Part shown: piece by piece, positions 1-7,693 of the stretch
How positions within the stretch are numbered: the stretch's first letter is position 1
How the letters are laid out: each line of letters begins with the position of its first letter
DNA from: CAMDMI01 sp044359055
GTDB taxonomy: Bacteria; Bacteroidota; Bacteroidia; Cytophagales; Flexibacteraceae
Direction: 5' to 3'
DNA length: 14,244 nucleotides
Assembly: GCA_044359055.1 (NCBI GenBank)
Contig: JBIKMV010000055.1
Coordinates: 1-14,244 of the forward strand
Notes under the pieces: generated by a model
Told to the model about the DNA's origin: nothing
The model's database searches: none
What the model saw: the letters and a program-made list of their open reading frames with translations, nothing else
Made by a program: the position numbers and the translations under genes

Positions 1-1067
1 ATAAAGGCCGGCGTGGGGTAATTTTTCTCAAGCCGCAGACGGGCATCTCTCAGTTCCTGACGGTTAAATAAAGCAATGGCATAGGCTTTTTTTCCATCCC
101 TTCCGGCCCGGCCTGCTTCCTGATAATAGGCCTCCGGCTGTGTGGGCACTTCCATGTGAATGACCGTCCTGACATCGCCTTTGTCTATACCCATACCGAA
201 AGCGTTGGTGGCCACCAGAATAGGAATCTTCCCCTCAATCCAGTTTTTCTGTCTGAACTCCCGGTCGCGGTGGCTAAGTCCAGCGTGAAAGTAATCGGCA
301 GCAAAACCATTTCTCGTCAACCAGCCAGACCAAAGCGGAGCGCTTTTCCGGGTTTGCACATACAACACCGAGCTGCCGGGAACAGCCCGCAGGATATCCA
401 GCAATTTACCAGCTTTGTCTTCCAGCTCAAATGCTGAAAAGGAAAGATTGGGCCTGAGAAAACTCCCCTGAAATATGTTTTTGCTTTTGAAATCCAGCTT
501 TTCCTGAATGTCTTTCTGAACCTTTGGTGTGGCAGAAGCAGTAAGGGCCGCAAAATGAATGTCAGGAAAAAACTCCCGGATCTGTACGATTTCCAGATAG
601 GCAGGTCTGAAATCATACCCCCACTGACTGATACAATGGGCTTCGTCTATGGCTACAAAACTCAGGGGTGCATTTTTCATGTACTCAAGAAAGCGTGCCG
701 ACTTCAGCCTCTCCGGACTTACATAAAGCAGTTTGTAATGCCCGTTTACAAAATTCTCATAAATGGTTTCGGTCTCATTCAGGTGCATCCCCGAGGTAAG
801 GGCTGCAGCCGCTACTCCCTTTTTCCTCAGGTTTTCTACCTGATCCCGCATCAGGGCAATAAGGGGCGAAATCACCAGACAGGTTCCCTCCAGAACCAGC
901 GCCGGCAATTGAAAACACAGCGATTTGCCTCCGCCGGTGGGTAGCACGGCAAGCGTATCTTTTCCGGCCAGGATGGATAATACGATATCCTGCTGACCGG
1001 GCCTGAATGCAGAATATCCCCAGAATTTCTTTAAAACCTGAATAAGGGAAGCAATATCGGTGTGCAT
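1..1067 (-). CDS. recQ: ATP-dependent DNA helicase RecQ (partial, C terminus cut by window edge)
   Basis: RecQ is a 3'-5' superfamily 2 DNA helicase used in recombination and repair of stalled forks. The visible 355 codons read without a break from the ATG at 1067 to the window edge. They contain, in order, the RecQ motif 0 (FRPGQQDIV, near residue 21), Walker A motif LPTGGGKSLCFQLPA, SPLIALMRDQV, the DEAH box in AIDEAHCISQWG, the LTASATP motif III, ATNAFGMGIDKGDVR (motif V) and the arginine-finger motif QEAGRAGRDG (motif VI). Both RecA-like lobes are therefore present. The zinc-binding/RQC region and any HRDC domain would lie beyond the left edge. The gene starts 35 bases after the YfhO-family gene and could be its last co-transcribed partner. 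No strong Shine-Dalgarno site precedes the ATG. The identification is firm; only the domain content of the missing C terminus is open. Confidence 0.94.
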   Translation of the reverse strand, partial: MHTDIASLIQVLKKFWGYSAFRPGQQDIVLSILAGKDTLAVLPTGGGKSLCFQLPALVLEGTCLVISPLIALMRDQVENLRKKGVAAAALTSGMHLNETETIYENFVNGHYKLLYVSPERLKSARFLEYMKNAPLSFVAIDEAHCISQWGYDFRPAYLEIVQIREFFPDIHFAALTASATPKVQKDIQEKLDFKSKNIFQGSFLRPNLSFSAFELEDKAGKLLDILRAVPGSSVLYVQTRKSAPLWSGWLTRNGFAADYFHAGLSHRDREFRQKNWIEGKIPILVATNAFGMGIDKGDVRTVIHMEVPTQPEAYYQEAGRAGRDGKKAYAIALFNRQELRDARLRLEKNYPTPAF

Positions 1068-1102
1068 GGCCGGTAATTACTTTTTCCTGATCAGGTACAA
1101 GG

Positions 1103-3571
1103 TCAGGACTCTTTTTTTCCTATGAAGGAAAAAACACCTGCGGCAATCAGAAGACCAATTACGGCAATGGAACTGAACAGGGAAATCCGGTTGCCGGAAA
1201 CAAAAGAATCCGGACGGAAACTGAGTTGAATTTCATGCTTGCCCGCAGGAACTTCCAGTGCCCTCAGAACATAGTTGGCCCTCAGAATCGGAGTTTCTTT
1301 TCCGTCAATGGTAGCCTTCCAGCCCTCTGCATAGTAGATTTCTGATAATACCAGAAATCCATCGGATGGATTTTCGGTCTGATACTTAAGCAAGTTGCTT
1401 TTTGCATCTGTAAGAAGGGCTTTGCCGCTCGCAGCAAAAGAGGTTTTATTCACCTTGAACTTGTTTTTATCTACCAGGGCTGTTGCACTGGGGTCGAAAG
1501 TTCGGGTTGCAGCCATCTCCTCGTCCGGCGAAGAAACCAACTGAACATTTTGTACAAACCAAGCATTGCCCATTGCATATGGATTTTGGATTACGCCATT
1601 GGCATCCTCATTTACCTTTATATATTTGGTATTGAGCATGTTGATTATTCTTTCATTTTTTAGAAAATCGAATGAAAAAGAAATGCCTTCTTTTTGCATG
1701 CGCTGAAGCTGAGTTCCGATATCCTGAATTTCGGCGGTCAGGTCATTTTCAATCAGATCCTGATAGCGTCTGATTTTTACTGGGCTATACCCACCGATAG
1801 ATTTGTGGAAATAGGATGTCTTAGACTCGTTGAAAGGATTGTTCAGATTCAGGACCCGGTTGTTGAGACCTTTATCCTTCAGAATCTGTTCGTCTGCCGC
1901 TGTTGGGGTGAATTGCTCCTGCCAGAAAGTTTTTTCAAAGTTGTCTTTGTTGAGGTAACGCATATCCACCGCCCACAGGTCGGCAAAACCGGTAAAGGCT
2001 ACAGCTGAAAGGGCCACAACAGGTTTAATCCATTTCCGAGCCATGGCAAAAATCAATCCGGCAGCCAGCAATACAAGAAAAAAAGATCTTCCCGCATCTG
2101 AACTGAGCAAATTCTCCCTGTCCTGATACACAGCATTGATAAGTTCCTGAGGGTATCCGCCCGAAATGAGCTGCTGATCGTTTGGCGTTGTAAAATCGCC
2201 TGCAAGGCCCGGCATAAGCCAGAATAGAAATGTCAATCCGCCTACGATTCCTGCAGAGTAGTATAGTTTTTTATCCAGCTTTTCAATCTTTTCCGGTTCA
2301 AATAGCCGACCCAGGGTAAGGGCAGCCATTGCCGCCATGGCAAACTGCGCAATGAATACAGCCATGGTCACCGCCCTGAACTTATTGTAACCGGGGAAAG
2401 TATCGAAGAGGAAGTAATTGATCTCTTCCAGATTTCGGCCCCATGTGAGCACAAGCGAAACCACCGTGGCAGCAAGGAGCCACCATTTGTATCGGGATTC
2501 AACTATAAACAAGCCGAATACAAACAGGAAGCAAACTACGGCCCCTGCATAAACCGGCCCTGATGTAAAGGGCTGATCTCCCCAATAATAAGGAAACTGG
2601 TCAATACTCTGGCCTGCAGAAGAAAATATTTTGGCTACCTCCGATTTTTTGGGAACTGCTTCAGAACTGCTGCCCCCGAAAAAATGGGGTATAAGCAGGG
2701 TAAAAGTTTCCATTTTGGCATTGCTCCAGCTGAAAACATAATCTTTATCCAGGCCTCCGTCTTTGGGTTTGTTGGGGTCTTTGATGGTCAGTTCCGGCTT
2801 GCCCCTCATGGAATAGGGAGAATATTCCATAAGGGTCATCAATCTGCCGGCATTGGTGGCTATTCCAAGTCCGGCACCCAGGGCCAGAGCGGCCACTGCA
2901 ATGGCAAAGTCTTTAAGCTTTCCGGCCAGCACAGCATGAACCGCCTCCGACACACCATAGAAAGCCACAATAAAACCAAGGTAGTAAGAAATCTGATAAT
3001 GCCCCGCCCTGATTTGCATGGCAGTACCGAGAGCCGCAAGGGTAAGCCCCCAAAGCCATTTCCCCCGGAAAGCATAGGTCATTCCGGCCAGCACAAGCGG
3101 CGCAAGGGTCATGGCCCGTACTTTAGAATTATGTCCGGCTTCAATGGATACAATATTGAAACTGAAAAAGGTAAAGGCCAGCGCCCCGAAAGCTGCGGCA
3201 ATGGGCGACATCCGAAGCGAAAGGCAAAAAATATAAAAGCAGATGAGGGACAGAAAAATGATTGAAAAGGGATAGGGAAGCACCCAGCGGCTGATGTTTT
3301 CAAGATATTCCAGCCATTCACCATTGTAAACGGTAGAAATGGTGTAGGCCGGCATCCCTCCAAACATGGAATTGGTCCAGAGTGGCTCCTCGTGATATTT
3401 TTTTCTATGTTCATTGATTTCCTGTGCATTGCCGGTCCAAGTAACCGCATCGCCCTGTTTCAGCGATTTGCCGTTGAAGACTCCGGGCTTGAAATAAATG
3501 GCAGTGCAAAGCCAGAATAAAAATACCGCAATCAGATGCGGCAGAACAGAGGATTTGAAATTCAAATTCAT
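1103..3571 (-). CDS. YfhO-family multi-spanning membrane protein
   Basis: This 822-residue inner-membrane protein matches the YfhO family. It has a hydrophobic N-terminal half with many membrane spans, a first-loop signature (LKQGD, then EPLWTNSMFGGMPAYTIS), a soluble C-terminal domain ending in the typical YYAEGWKATIDGKE, ILRANYVLRALEVPAGKHEI stretch, and one last span before a short basic tail. In Gram-positive bacteria YfhO proteins are needed to glycosylate lipoteichoic acid, and the fold resembles lipid-linked-sugar glycosyltransferases. The role in Bacteroidota is not settled, so glycan modification here is inference. I chose the ATG at 3571 because AAGGA lies 8 bases before it; a TTG at 3598 would add nine residues. 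The gene follows the sugar-nucleotide epimerase after 106 bases, which fits a surface-polysaccharide role. That gap holds only a weak CCTTT/AAAGG hairpin and a TTGAC/GTCAA inverted repeat. Confidence 0.85.
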   Translation of the reverse strand: MNLNFKSSVLPHLIAVFLFWLCTAIYFKPGVFNGKSLKQGDAVTWTGNAQEINEHRKKYHEEPLWTNSMFGGMPAYTISTVYNGEWLEYLENISRWVLPYPFSIIFLSLICFYIFCLSLRMSPIAAAFGALAFTFFSFNIVSIEAGHNSKVRAMTLAPLVLAGMTYAFRGKWLWGLTLAALGTAMQIRAGHYQISYYLGFIVAFYGVSEAVHAVLAGKLKDFAIAVAALALGAGLGIATNAGRLMTLMEYSPYSMRGKPELTIKDPNKPKDGGLDKDYVFSWSNAKMETFTLLIPHFFGGSSSEAVPKKSEVAKIFSSAGQSIDQFPYYWGDQPFTSGPVYAGAVVCFLFVFGLFIVESRYKWWLLAATVVSLVLTWGRNLEEINYFLFDTFPGYNKFRAVTMAVFIAQFAMAAMAALTLGRLFEPEKIEKLDKKLYYSAGIVGGLTFLFWLMPGLAGDFTTPNDQQLISGGYPQELINAVYQDRENLLSSDAGRSFFLVLLAAGLIFAMARKWIKPVVALSAVAFTGFADLWAVDMRYLNKDNFEKTFWQEQFTPTAADEQILKDKGLNNRVLNLNNPFNESKTSYFHKSIGGYSPVKIRRYQDLIENDLTAEIQDIGTQLQRMQKEGISFSFDFLKNERIINMLNTKYIKVNEDANGVIQNPYAMGNAWFVQNVQLVSSPDEEMAATRTFDPSATALVDKNKFKVNKTSFAASGKALLTDAKSNLLKYQTENPSDGFLVLSEIYYAEGWKATIDGKETPILRANYVLRALEVPAGKHEIQLSFRPDSFVSGNRISLFSSIAVIGLLIAAGVFSFIGKKES

Positions 3572-3677
3572 GAAAAAGTTCCTTTTTATAAGCCTCAAAG
3601 AAAGGGACTAATTTCCTTTGTAAAAAGGATTGACTGAAAATGCATGGTCAAAACCCGCGGTCAGCCCCGGTATTGAC

Positions 3678-4847
3678 TCAGGCCCCTTTTGAAATCAGGA
3701 ATTTCAGGATTTGGCCGGCAATAAAATCGGCGGCTTTACCGTCTCCGTAGAAGCCGGGTTCTATACGGGGTGCAGTGCCGGAAAAGTGAATTACCGCCGC
3801 TTCTATTTTTTTTGCATCGGCATCGGCCAGCACGGCAGCACCCGACTCCACGAGTTCCACCCATTCGGTTTCAGGACGGAGCACAATGCAGGGCTTTTCG
3901 TAAAAATAGGCTTCCTTCTGAACCCCGCCGGAATCGGTCAGAACCATTTCGCATTGACTTTCCAGATACACCATTTGGAGATAAGACACAGGAGGTAAAA
4001 TGAAAATCAAATCTTTCGGAATTTCCCCGAAAAAGGGATCAGACAAGCGGTAGGAATCCAACATTTTCTGCGTTCGGGGGTGCAGGGGAAGCACAACAGG
4101 AGCCTGCATCATCCTGGCGGCCTGCATCATGCCCTCCAGAATGGATTTGAGCCTTTCCGGATCGTCGGTGTTGGCATTCCGGTGGATGGTGGCCAGTAGA
4201 AACTTTCCCTTTGAAACCGGAAGACCGGAAAACCAGGAAGATGCTTTTTTTAAAGCCAGAGATTTGAAATAGAGGGCATTGTCGAACATCACATCCCCGC
4301 AATGAAAAACAGCGGGATGGTTCATATCGGTTTTCTGCCCTTCAGAACAGGAAATGAATCCTTCCTTTTTGAGGTTATTGAGGCCTGTTTTTGTAGGGGT
4401 GAAAAGCAGGGTAGAAACATGGTCGGTCAGGATTCTGTTGATCTCCTCGGGCATGCCTTTGTTGAAACTGCGAAGCCCCGCTTCCACATGGACCACCGGA
4501 ATATGAATTTTTGATGCGGTAAGGGCACCTGCTAAGGTAGAATTGGTATCGCCATAAACCAGAACCAGGTCCGGCTTTTCGGAAAGCATGAGGTCTTCCA
4601 GACTTTGCATCATGGTTCCGGTTTGCTTGCCATGACCTGCCGAGCCCACATGAAGGTGAAATTCCGGTGGGGGGATTTCCAGTTCTTCAAAAAAAACATC
4701 ACTCATGCCGGCATCGTAATGCTGACCAGTATGGACTATCGTTTCCTGAAGCTGATCTGAAAAATGCTGGCGTATGCTCCGACTCAGGGCCGCCGCCTTA
4801 ATAAATTGAGGCCGGGCACCAACTATGGTAAATATTCTGTATTTCAA
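3678..4847 (-). CDS. wecB: Non-hydrolysing UDP-N-acetylglucosamine 2-epimerase (WecB/WbpI family)
   Basis: The enzyme interconverts UDP-GlcNAc and UDP-ManNAc, or a related diacetamido uronic acid nucleotide, supplying sugars for surface polysaccharide. Seen in the 389 residues: the N-terminal GARPQFIKAA phosphate-binding loop, VYGDTNST (Asp100), HVEAGLRSFNKGMPEEINR (Glu122, Glu135), TIHRN (His222) and LTDSGGVQKEA near the C terminus, matching the known catalytic Asp, Glu, Glu and His set. The MPEEINRILTDH form and the ETEWVELVESG ending resemble the WbpI branch (UDP-GlcNAc3NAcA epimerase) as much as classic WecB, so the exact substrate is uncertain. No ATG occurs in frame upstream of the core. 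The TTG at 4847 gives an N terminus of normal length and lies 10 bases after the rnc stop. An open frame runs back to 5006 but only overlaps rnc. The close spacing suggests co-transcription with rnc. Confidence 0.9.
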   Translation of the reverse strand: MKYRIFTIVGARPQFIKAAALSRSIRQHFSDQLQETIVHTGQHYDAGMSDVFFEELEIPPPEFHLHVGSAGHGKQTGTMMQSLEDLMLSEKPDLVLVYGDTNSTLAGALTASKIHIPVVHVEAGLRSFNKGMPEEINRILTDHVSTLLFTPTKTGLNNLKKEGFISCSEGQKTDMNHPAVFHCGDVMFDNALYFKSLALKKASSWFSGLPVSKGKFLLATIHRNANTDDPERLKSILEGMMQAARMMQAPVVLPLHPRTQKMLDSYRLSDPFFGEIPKDLIFILPPVSYLQMVYLESQCEMVLTDSGGVQKEAYFYEKPCIVLRPETEWVELVESGAAVLADADAKKIEAAVIHFSGTAPRIEPGFYGDGKAADFIAGQILKFLISKGA

Positions 4848-4857
4848 AGGCTTATGA

Positions 4858-5586
4858 TCAGAATTTGGTTTTGGAAAGGGCTTTTTCTGCAGCTGCCTGC
4901 TCGGCTTTTTTCTTGCTGAGACCTGTTCCCCGGCCCAGTAATTCGCCCCCAAGTAATACCTCCGCCACAAACTCCCTTCGGTGACTGGCCCCTTTTTCGT
5001 CCACAATTACAAACTGTACCTTTTTTCCCTGCCGCTGGGCCCACTCAATCAACTGCGACTTGAAATTGGCATTCAGGGCAAGTAGGGTATCCAGGTCCAC
5101 ATGGGCGGAAAGGAGTTTTTCGACAATGAATTTTTTGCACTTTTCAAATCCATGGTCCAGAAAAACAGCGGCAACCAATGCCTCGAGGGCATCTCCGTGC
5201 ATGGATGAGCGCTGAAGTTGTCCTCCTTTCTGTCGCTTATCGTGGTCAATCAGGGCGGATAGGCCGGTTTTGCGTGCCAATCCTGCGAGGTGTTCGCCAT
5301 TTACAATCCGGGAGCGAATTTCAGTAAGGAAGCCTTCTTCCTTGAAAGGAAATTTTTTGAAAAGATATTCGGCCACAACCGCACCCAAAACAGCATCTCC
5401 CAGATATTCCAGTCTTTCGTTGTGGTCCTTTACCTGACTTGCTGCTGAAGAATGCCGGGTGGCAAGGCGGTACAAATCAATGTTTCTTACCGGCAAACCG
5501 GTGAGGCGACTTATTCTTTCGGAAAAAGAGGAATCCTGTGCAGACTTTCCGGAGCTTGAAAAAAATCGGGAAAGGAACCCTTTCAC
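4858..5586 (-). CDS. rnc: Ribonuclease III
   Basis: RNase III cleaves double-stranded RNA and processes ribosomal precursor RNA in the cytoplasm. The N-terminal nuclease domain carries the signature NERLEYLGDAVL with Glu57, Glu60 and Asp64. Glu89 lies in FLTEIRSRIVN, and Asp132 and Glu135 in GDALEALVAAVF, completing the metal-binding set. The C-terminal double-stranded RNA binding domain begins at about residue 173 (FKSQLIEWAQ) and ends with GLSKKKAEQAAAEKAL. Three starts are possible. The GTG at 5586 follows the fabF stop by one base, has AAAGGA 9 bases upstream and gives 242 residues with an N terminus like other Bacteroidota homologues, so I prefer it. An ATG at 5619 (253 residues) and an ORF start at 5643 both overlap fabF. 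Placement straight after acpP-fabF is a common Bacteroidota arrangement. Confidence 0.94.
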   Translation of the reverse strand: MKGFLSRFFSSSGKSAQDSSFSERISRLTGLPVRNIDLYRLATRHSSAASQVKDHNERLEYLGDAVLGAVVAEYLFKKFPFKEEGFLTEIRSRIVNGEHLAGLARKTGLSALIDHDKRQKGGQLQRSSMHGDALEALVAAVFLDHGFEKCKKFIVEKLLSAHVDLDTLLALNANFKSQLIEWAQRQGKKVQFVIVDEKGASHRREFVAEVLLGGELLGRGTGLSKKKAEQAAAEKALSKTKF

Positions 5587-5587
5587 A

Positions 5588-6838
5588 TCAGTCCATCCTT
5601 TTGAAAATGACCGCTGCATTGTGTCCACCAAATCCAAATCCATTGCTCATGGCATAACGGATTTCCCTTTTTTGGGCCACATTGGGGGTGAGATTGAAGC
5701 GGGAATCAATAGATTCATCCAGATTATCCAGGTTAATGGTAGGAGGAACCATTTGGTGCTCAATGGCTTTGATGCAAGCCGCAGCTTCAATGGCACCTGC
5801 AGCCCCCAGCAAATGTCCGTGCATGGACTTTGTTGAGGAGATGTTCATTTGGTAGGCGCTTTCGCCAAATACCTCATAAATAGCGTTCAGTTCAAGCGGA
5901 TCTCCGAGGGGTGTGGAGGTTCCGTGGGTATTGATGTAATCAATGGACGAAGGCTCAATCTGAGCATCGCGGAGGGCATCCTGCAGCATCAGCACGAAGC
6001 CGATTCCCTCAGGGTGCGGGGCCGTGATATGATAGGCATCGGAAGACATCCCGCTGCCAATGATTTCACAATAAATTCTTGCTCCTCTTTTCAGAGCGTG
6101 CTCATATTCTTCCAATACCAAAGCACAACTTCCTTCGCCGAGTACAAATCCATCGCGGTCTTTGTCATAGGGCCGGGAAGCCTTTTCGGGCTCATCGTTG
6201 CGCTCCGACATGGCCTTGAGGGCGTTGAATCCGCCTACACCTGCGATGGTGACAGCGGCTTCAGAACCACCCGTAATACAAACATTGATGCGCCCTGTAC
6301 GGATGTAAGTGAAAGCATCTATGAGTGCGTTGTTGGAAGATGCACAAGCCGAAACGGTGCAGTAATTGGGACCACGGAATCCATTACGCATAGAAATCAA
6401 TCCTGCGCTGGAGTCCACAATCATTTTAGGAATAAAAAAGGGATTGAATCTTGGTGTGCCGTCGCCGGAACCAAAATTCAATACCTCTTCCTGAAAAGTC
6501 AACAATCCTCCGATGCCGGAACCCCAGATTACCCCCACCCTGTTGAAATCAATGCCAGCTTCCTTTATTCCGGAATCGGCAATGGCTTCATCGGTAGAAG
6601 CAATAGCATAATGGACAAAAGGATCCATTTTCCGGGCTTCTTTTTTGTCCAGGTAATTCCCGGGATCAAAACCTTTCACCTCACAGGCAAATCTGGTCCG
6701 GAATTTGGAAGCATCGAAACGGGTAATGGGACCTGCCCCGCTTACTCCGGATACGAGATTGTTCCAGTATTCACCGGCAGAATTTCCGAGGGGTGTCAAT
6801 GCCCCAAGACCTGTTACCACAACCCTTTTCAGTTGCAT
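5588..6838 (-). CDS. fabF: 3-oxoacyl-[acyl-carrier-protein] synthase II
   Basis: FabF condenses malonyl-ACP with a growing acyl-ACP in type II fatty-acid elongation. The 416 residues match the usual length and start at an ATG. The Cys-His-His catalytic triad is complete: Cys165 in TVSACASSNNALIDAF, His305 in NTHGTSTPLGDPLE and His342 in STKSMHGHLLGAAG, with Lys337 alongside. The N terminus VVVTGLGALTPLG and the C-terminal SNGFGFGGHNAAVIFKR are typical of KAS II. A small departure is His340 where many homologues have Thr just before the GH pair. The gene lies 47 bases after acpP, which encodes its carrier, and the stop codon abuts the preferred rnc start, so the three genes are almost certainly one operon. 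A long open frame on the opposite strand (5849 to 6910) is a coding shadow. Confidence 0.97.
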   Translation of the reverse strand: MQLKRVVVTGLGALTPLGNSAGEYWNNLVSGVSGAGPITRFDASKFRTRFACEVKGFDPGNYLDKKEARKMDPFVHYAIASTDEAIADSGIKEAGIDFNRVGVIWGSGIGGLLTFQEEVLNFGSGDGTPRFNPFFIPKMIVDSSAGLISMRNGFRGPNYCTVSACASSNNALIDAFTYIRTGRINVCITGGSEAAVTIAGVGGFNALKAMSERNDEPEKASRPYDKDRDGFVLGEGSCALVLEEYEHALKRGARIYCEIIGSGMSSDAYHITAPHPEGIGFVLMLQDALRDAQIEPSSIDYINTHGTSTPLGDPLELNAIYEVFGESAYQMNISSTKSMHGHLLGAAGAIEAAACIKAIEHQMVPPTINLDNLDESIDSRFNLTPNVAQKREIRYAMSNGFGFGGHNAAVIFKRMD

Positions 6839-6885
6839 AGAAAGGCGGCAGAAGGTGGATTAATTCGTGAAACGGAGATTGAAAA

Positions 6886-7122
6886 TTATTTGGCGTTTGC
6901 TTCAAGATAAGCAATAGCCTGACCTACTGTCAAAATGTTTTCGGCCTGATCATCGGGAATAGAAATCCCAAATTCTTTTTCGAACTCCATGATCAACTCA
7001 ACGGTATCAAGAGAGTCGGCACCCAAATCGTTGGTGAAGCTTGCCTCGTTTACGACTTCTGATTCTTCAACACCCAACTTTTCGATGATGATGGCTTTTA
7101 CTTTACTCGCAATTTCTGACAT
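6886..7122 (-). CDS. acpP: Acyl carrier protein
   Basis: ACP carries growing fatty acyl chains on a 4'-phosphopantetheine arm. The 78-residue acidic protein contains the invariant attachment motif GADSLDTVELIMEFE, with Ser37 as the modified residue, and the usual helix I start (KVKAIIIEKLGVEESEV). The ATG at 7122 has no clear Shine-Dalgarno site, only the A-rich GATACAAAA before it, which is common in Bacteroidota. A gap of 90 bases separates it from ribH and holds a promoter-like element. Acp followed by fabF and rnc is a standard fatty-acid cluster, so assignment as the primary ACP rather than a specialised polyketide carrier is well supported. Confidence 0.97.
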   Translation of the reverse strand: MSEIASKVKAIIIEKLGVEESEVVNEASFTNDLGADSLDTVELIMEFEKEFGISIPDDQAENILTVGQAIAYLEANAK

Positions 7123-7153
7123 TTTTGTATCTTAGACTGGTTTGATAAGAGCG

Positions 7154-7189
7154 CAAAGAAATACCTTTCGAATCAATTATTCCAAATTC
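7154..7189 (-). promoter_or_regulatory. Candidate promoter/shared upstream element before acpP
   Basis: On the minus strand TTTG (from 7186) is followed after 19 bases by TATTTCTTTG (7163 to 7154), close to the Bacteroidota -33/-7 pattern but with four rather than two bases between TA and TTTG. The stretch 7159 to 7189 closely matches 13454 to 13485, upstream of the giant exported protein gene: 26 identities in a 32-column alignment with one gap, including ten identical bases reading AAATACCTTT on the plus strand. It ends 36 bases before the acpP ATG. Promoter function is inferred from pattern and position only; an operator for a shared regulator is also possible. Confidence 0.4.
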
Positions 7190-7212
7190 TATAAAAAAAG
7201 GATTTCCGAAAG

Positions 7213-7689
7213 TCAGATATTCAACAACTTAACCAAAGTAGCTGCTGCCTCAATTCCTTTGTTGCCATGCTTTCCCCCTGCCCTTTCGCGGGCTTGGTCC
7301 AGGGTGGAGGTGGTGAGAACTCCAAAAATCACCGGCTTTTTATACCGGATATTCAATTCTGCCAGGCCAGTCGCCACAGCCTGGGAAATAAATGTAAAAT
7401 GCGGTGTCTCGCCCTGGATGACGCAGCCAATGGCCACTACGGCATCTGCCCTTAGTTCTTCAAAGGCCTTTACCGATCCATACAACAATTCAAAACTTCC
7501 CGGCACACTCAGGCTGATCAGATTATGATCTTCCAGACCCTGTGATTTGAGGAACTCAATGGCCGCATCCCGCATGGCGAAGGTTATTTCTTCATTCCAC
7601 TCGGCAGTAACCACAGCTATCTTTTTCCCCCGGATACTTCCAATATTATCCTGCCGGAACTCATTCAGATTTTTTGCTGCACTCGACAT
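7213..7689 (-). CDS. ribH: 6,7-dimethyl-8-ribityllumazine synthase
   Basis: RibH joins 5-amino-6-ribitylamino-uracil with dihydroxybutanone phosphate in the penultimate step of riboflavin synthesis. The 158-residue length is typical. Visible family features are the substrate-binding aromatic-Asn pair Trp31-Asn32 in VVTAEWNEEIT, VPGSFELLYG, GCVIQGETPHFTF with the catalytic His97, FGVLTTSTLDQARERAGG with Arg136, and HGNKGIEAA. Most family members have Asp rather than Ser in the LTT(D/S)T stretch, a minor change. It starts at an ATG four bases after the deaminase stop, so the two are very likely co-transcribed. No other riboflavin gene is visible in the window and no FMN riboswitch was recognised upstream. 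Confidence 0.96.
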   Translation of the reverse strand: MSSAAKNLNEFRQDNIGSIRGKKIAVVTAEWNEEITFAMRDAAIEFLKSQGLEDHNLISLSVPGSFELLYGSVKAFEELRADAVVAIGCVIQGETPHFTFISQAVATGLAELNIRYKKPVIFGVLTTSTLDQARERAGGKHGNKGIEAAATLVKLLNI

Positions 7690-7693
7690 AATT

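Noticed and set aside
1086..1095. Palindrome CCTGATCAGG between the YfhO-family gene and recQ
   Set aside because: Ten bases, followed by A rather than T in the direction of transcription, so not a terminator; too short to call an operator.
3606..3651. CCTTT/AAAGG hairpin and TTGAC/GTCAA inverted repeat upstream of the YfhO-family gene
   Set aside because: Arms are only five bases each and no T run follows; within chance expectation for AT-rich DNA.
4848..5006. Upstream extension of the epimerase to a TTG at 5006
   Set aside because: It overlaps rnc by about 150 bases and adds a low-quality N terminus absent from the family.
5849..6910. Open frame of 353 codons on the plus strand opposite fabF and part of acpP
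   Set aside because: It is entirely antisense to strongly conserved genes with complete active sites, has no recognisable motif, and reads as a shadow frame.
7190..7212. Possible intrinsic terminator after ribH (run of seven T on the minus strand)
   Set aside because: Only a tiny GGA/TCC pairing precedes the T run; no stable GC-rich stem.
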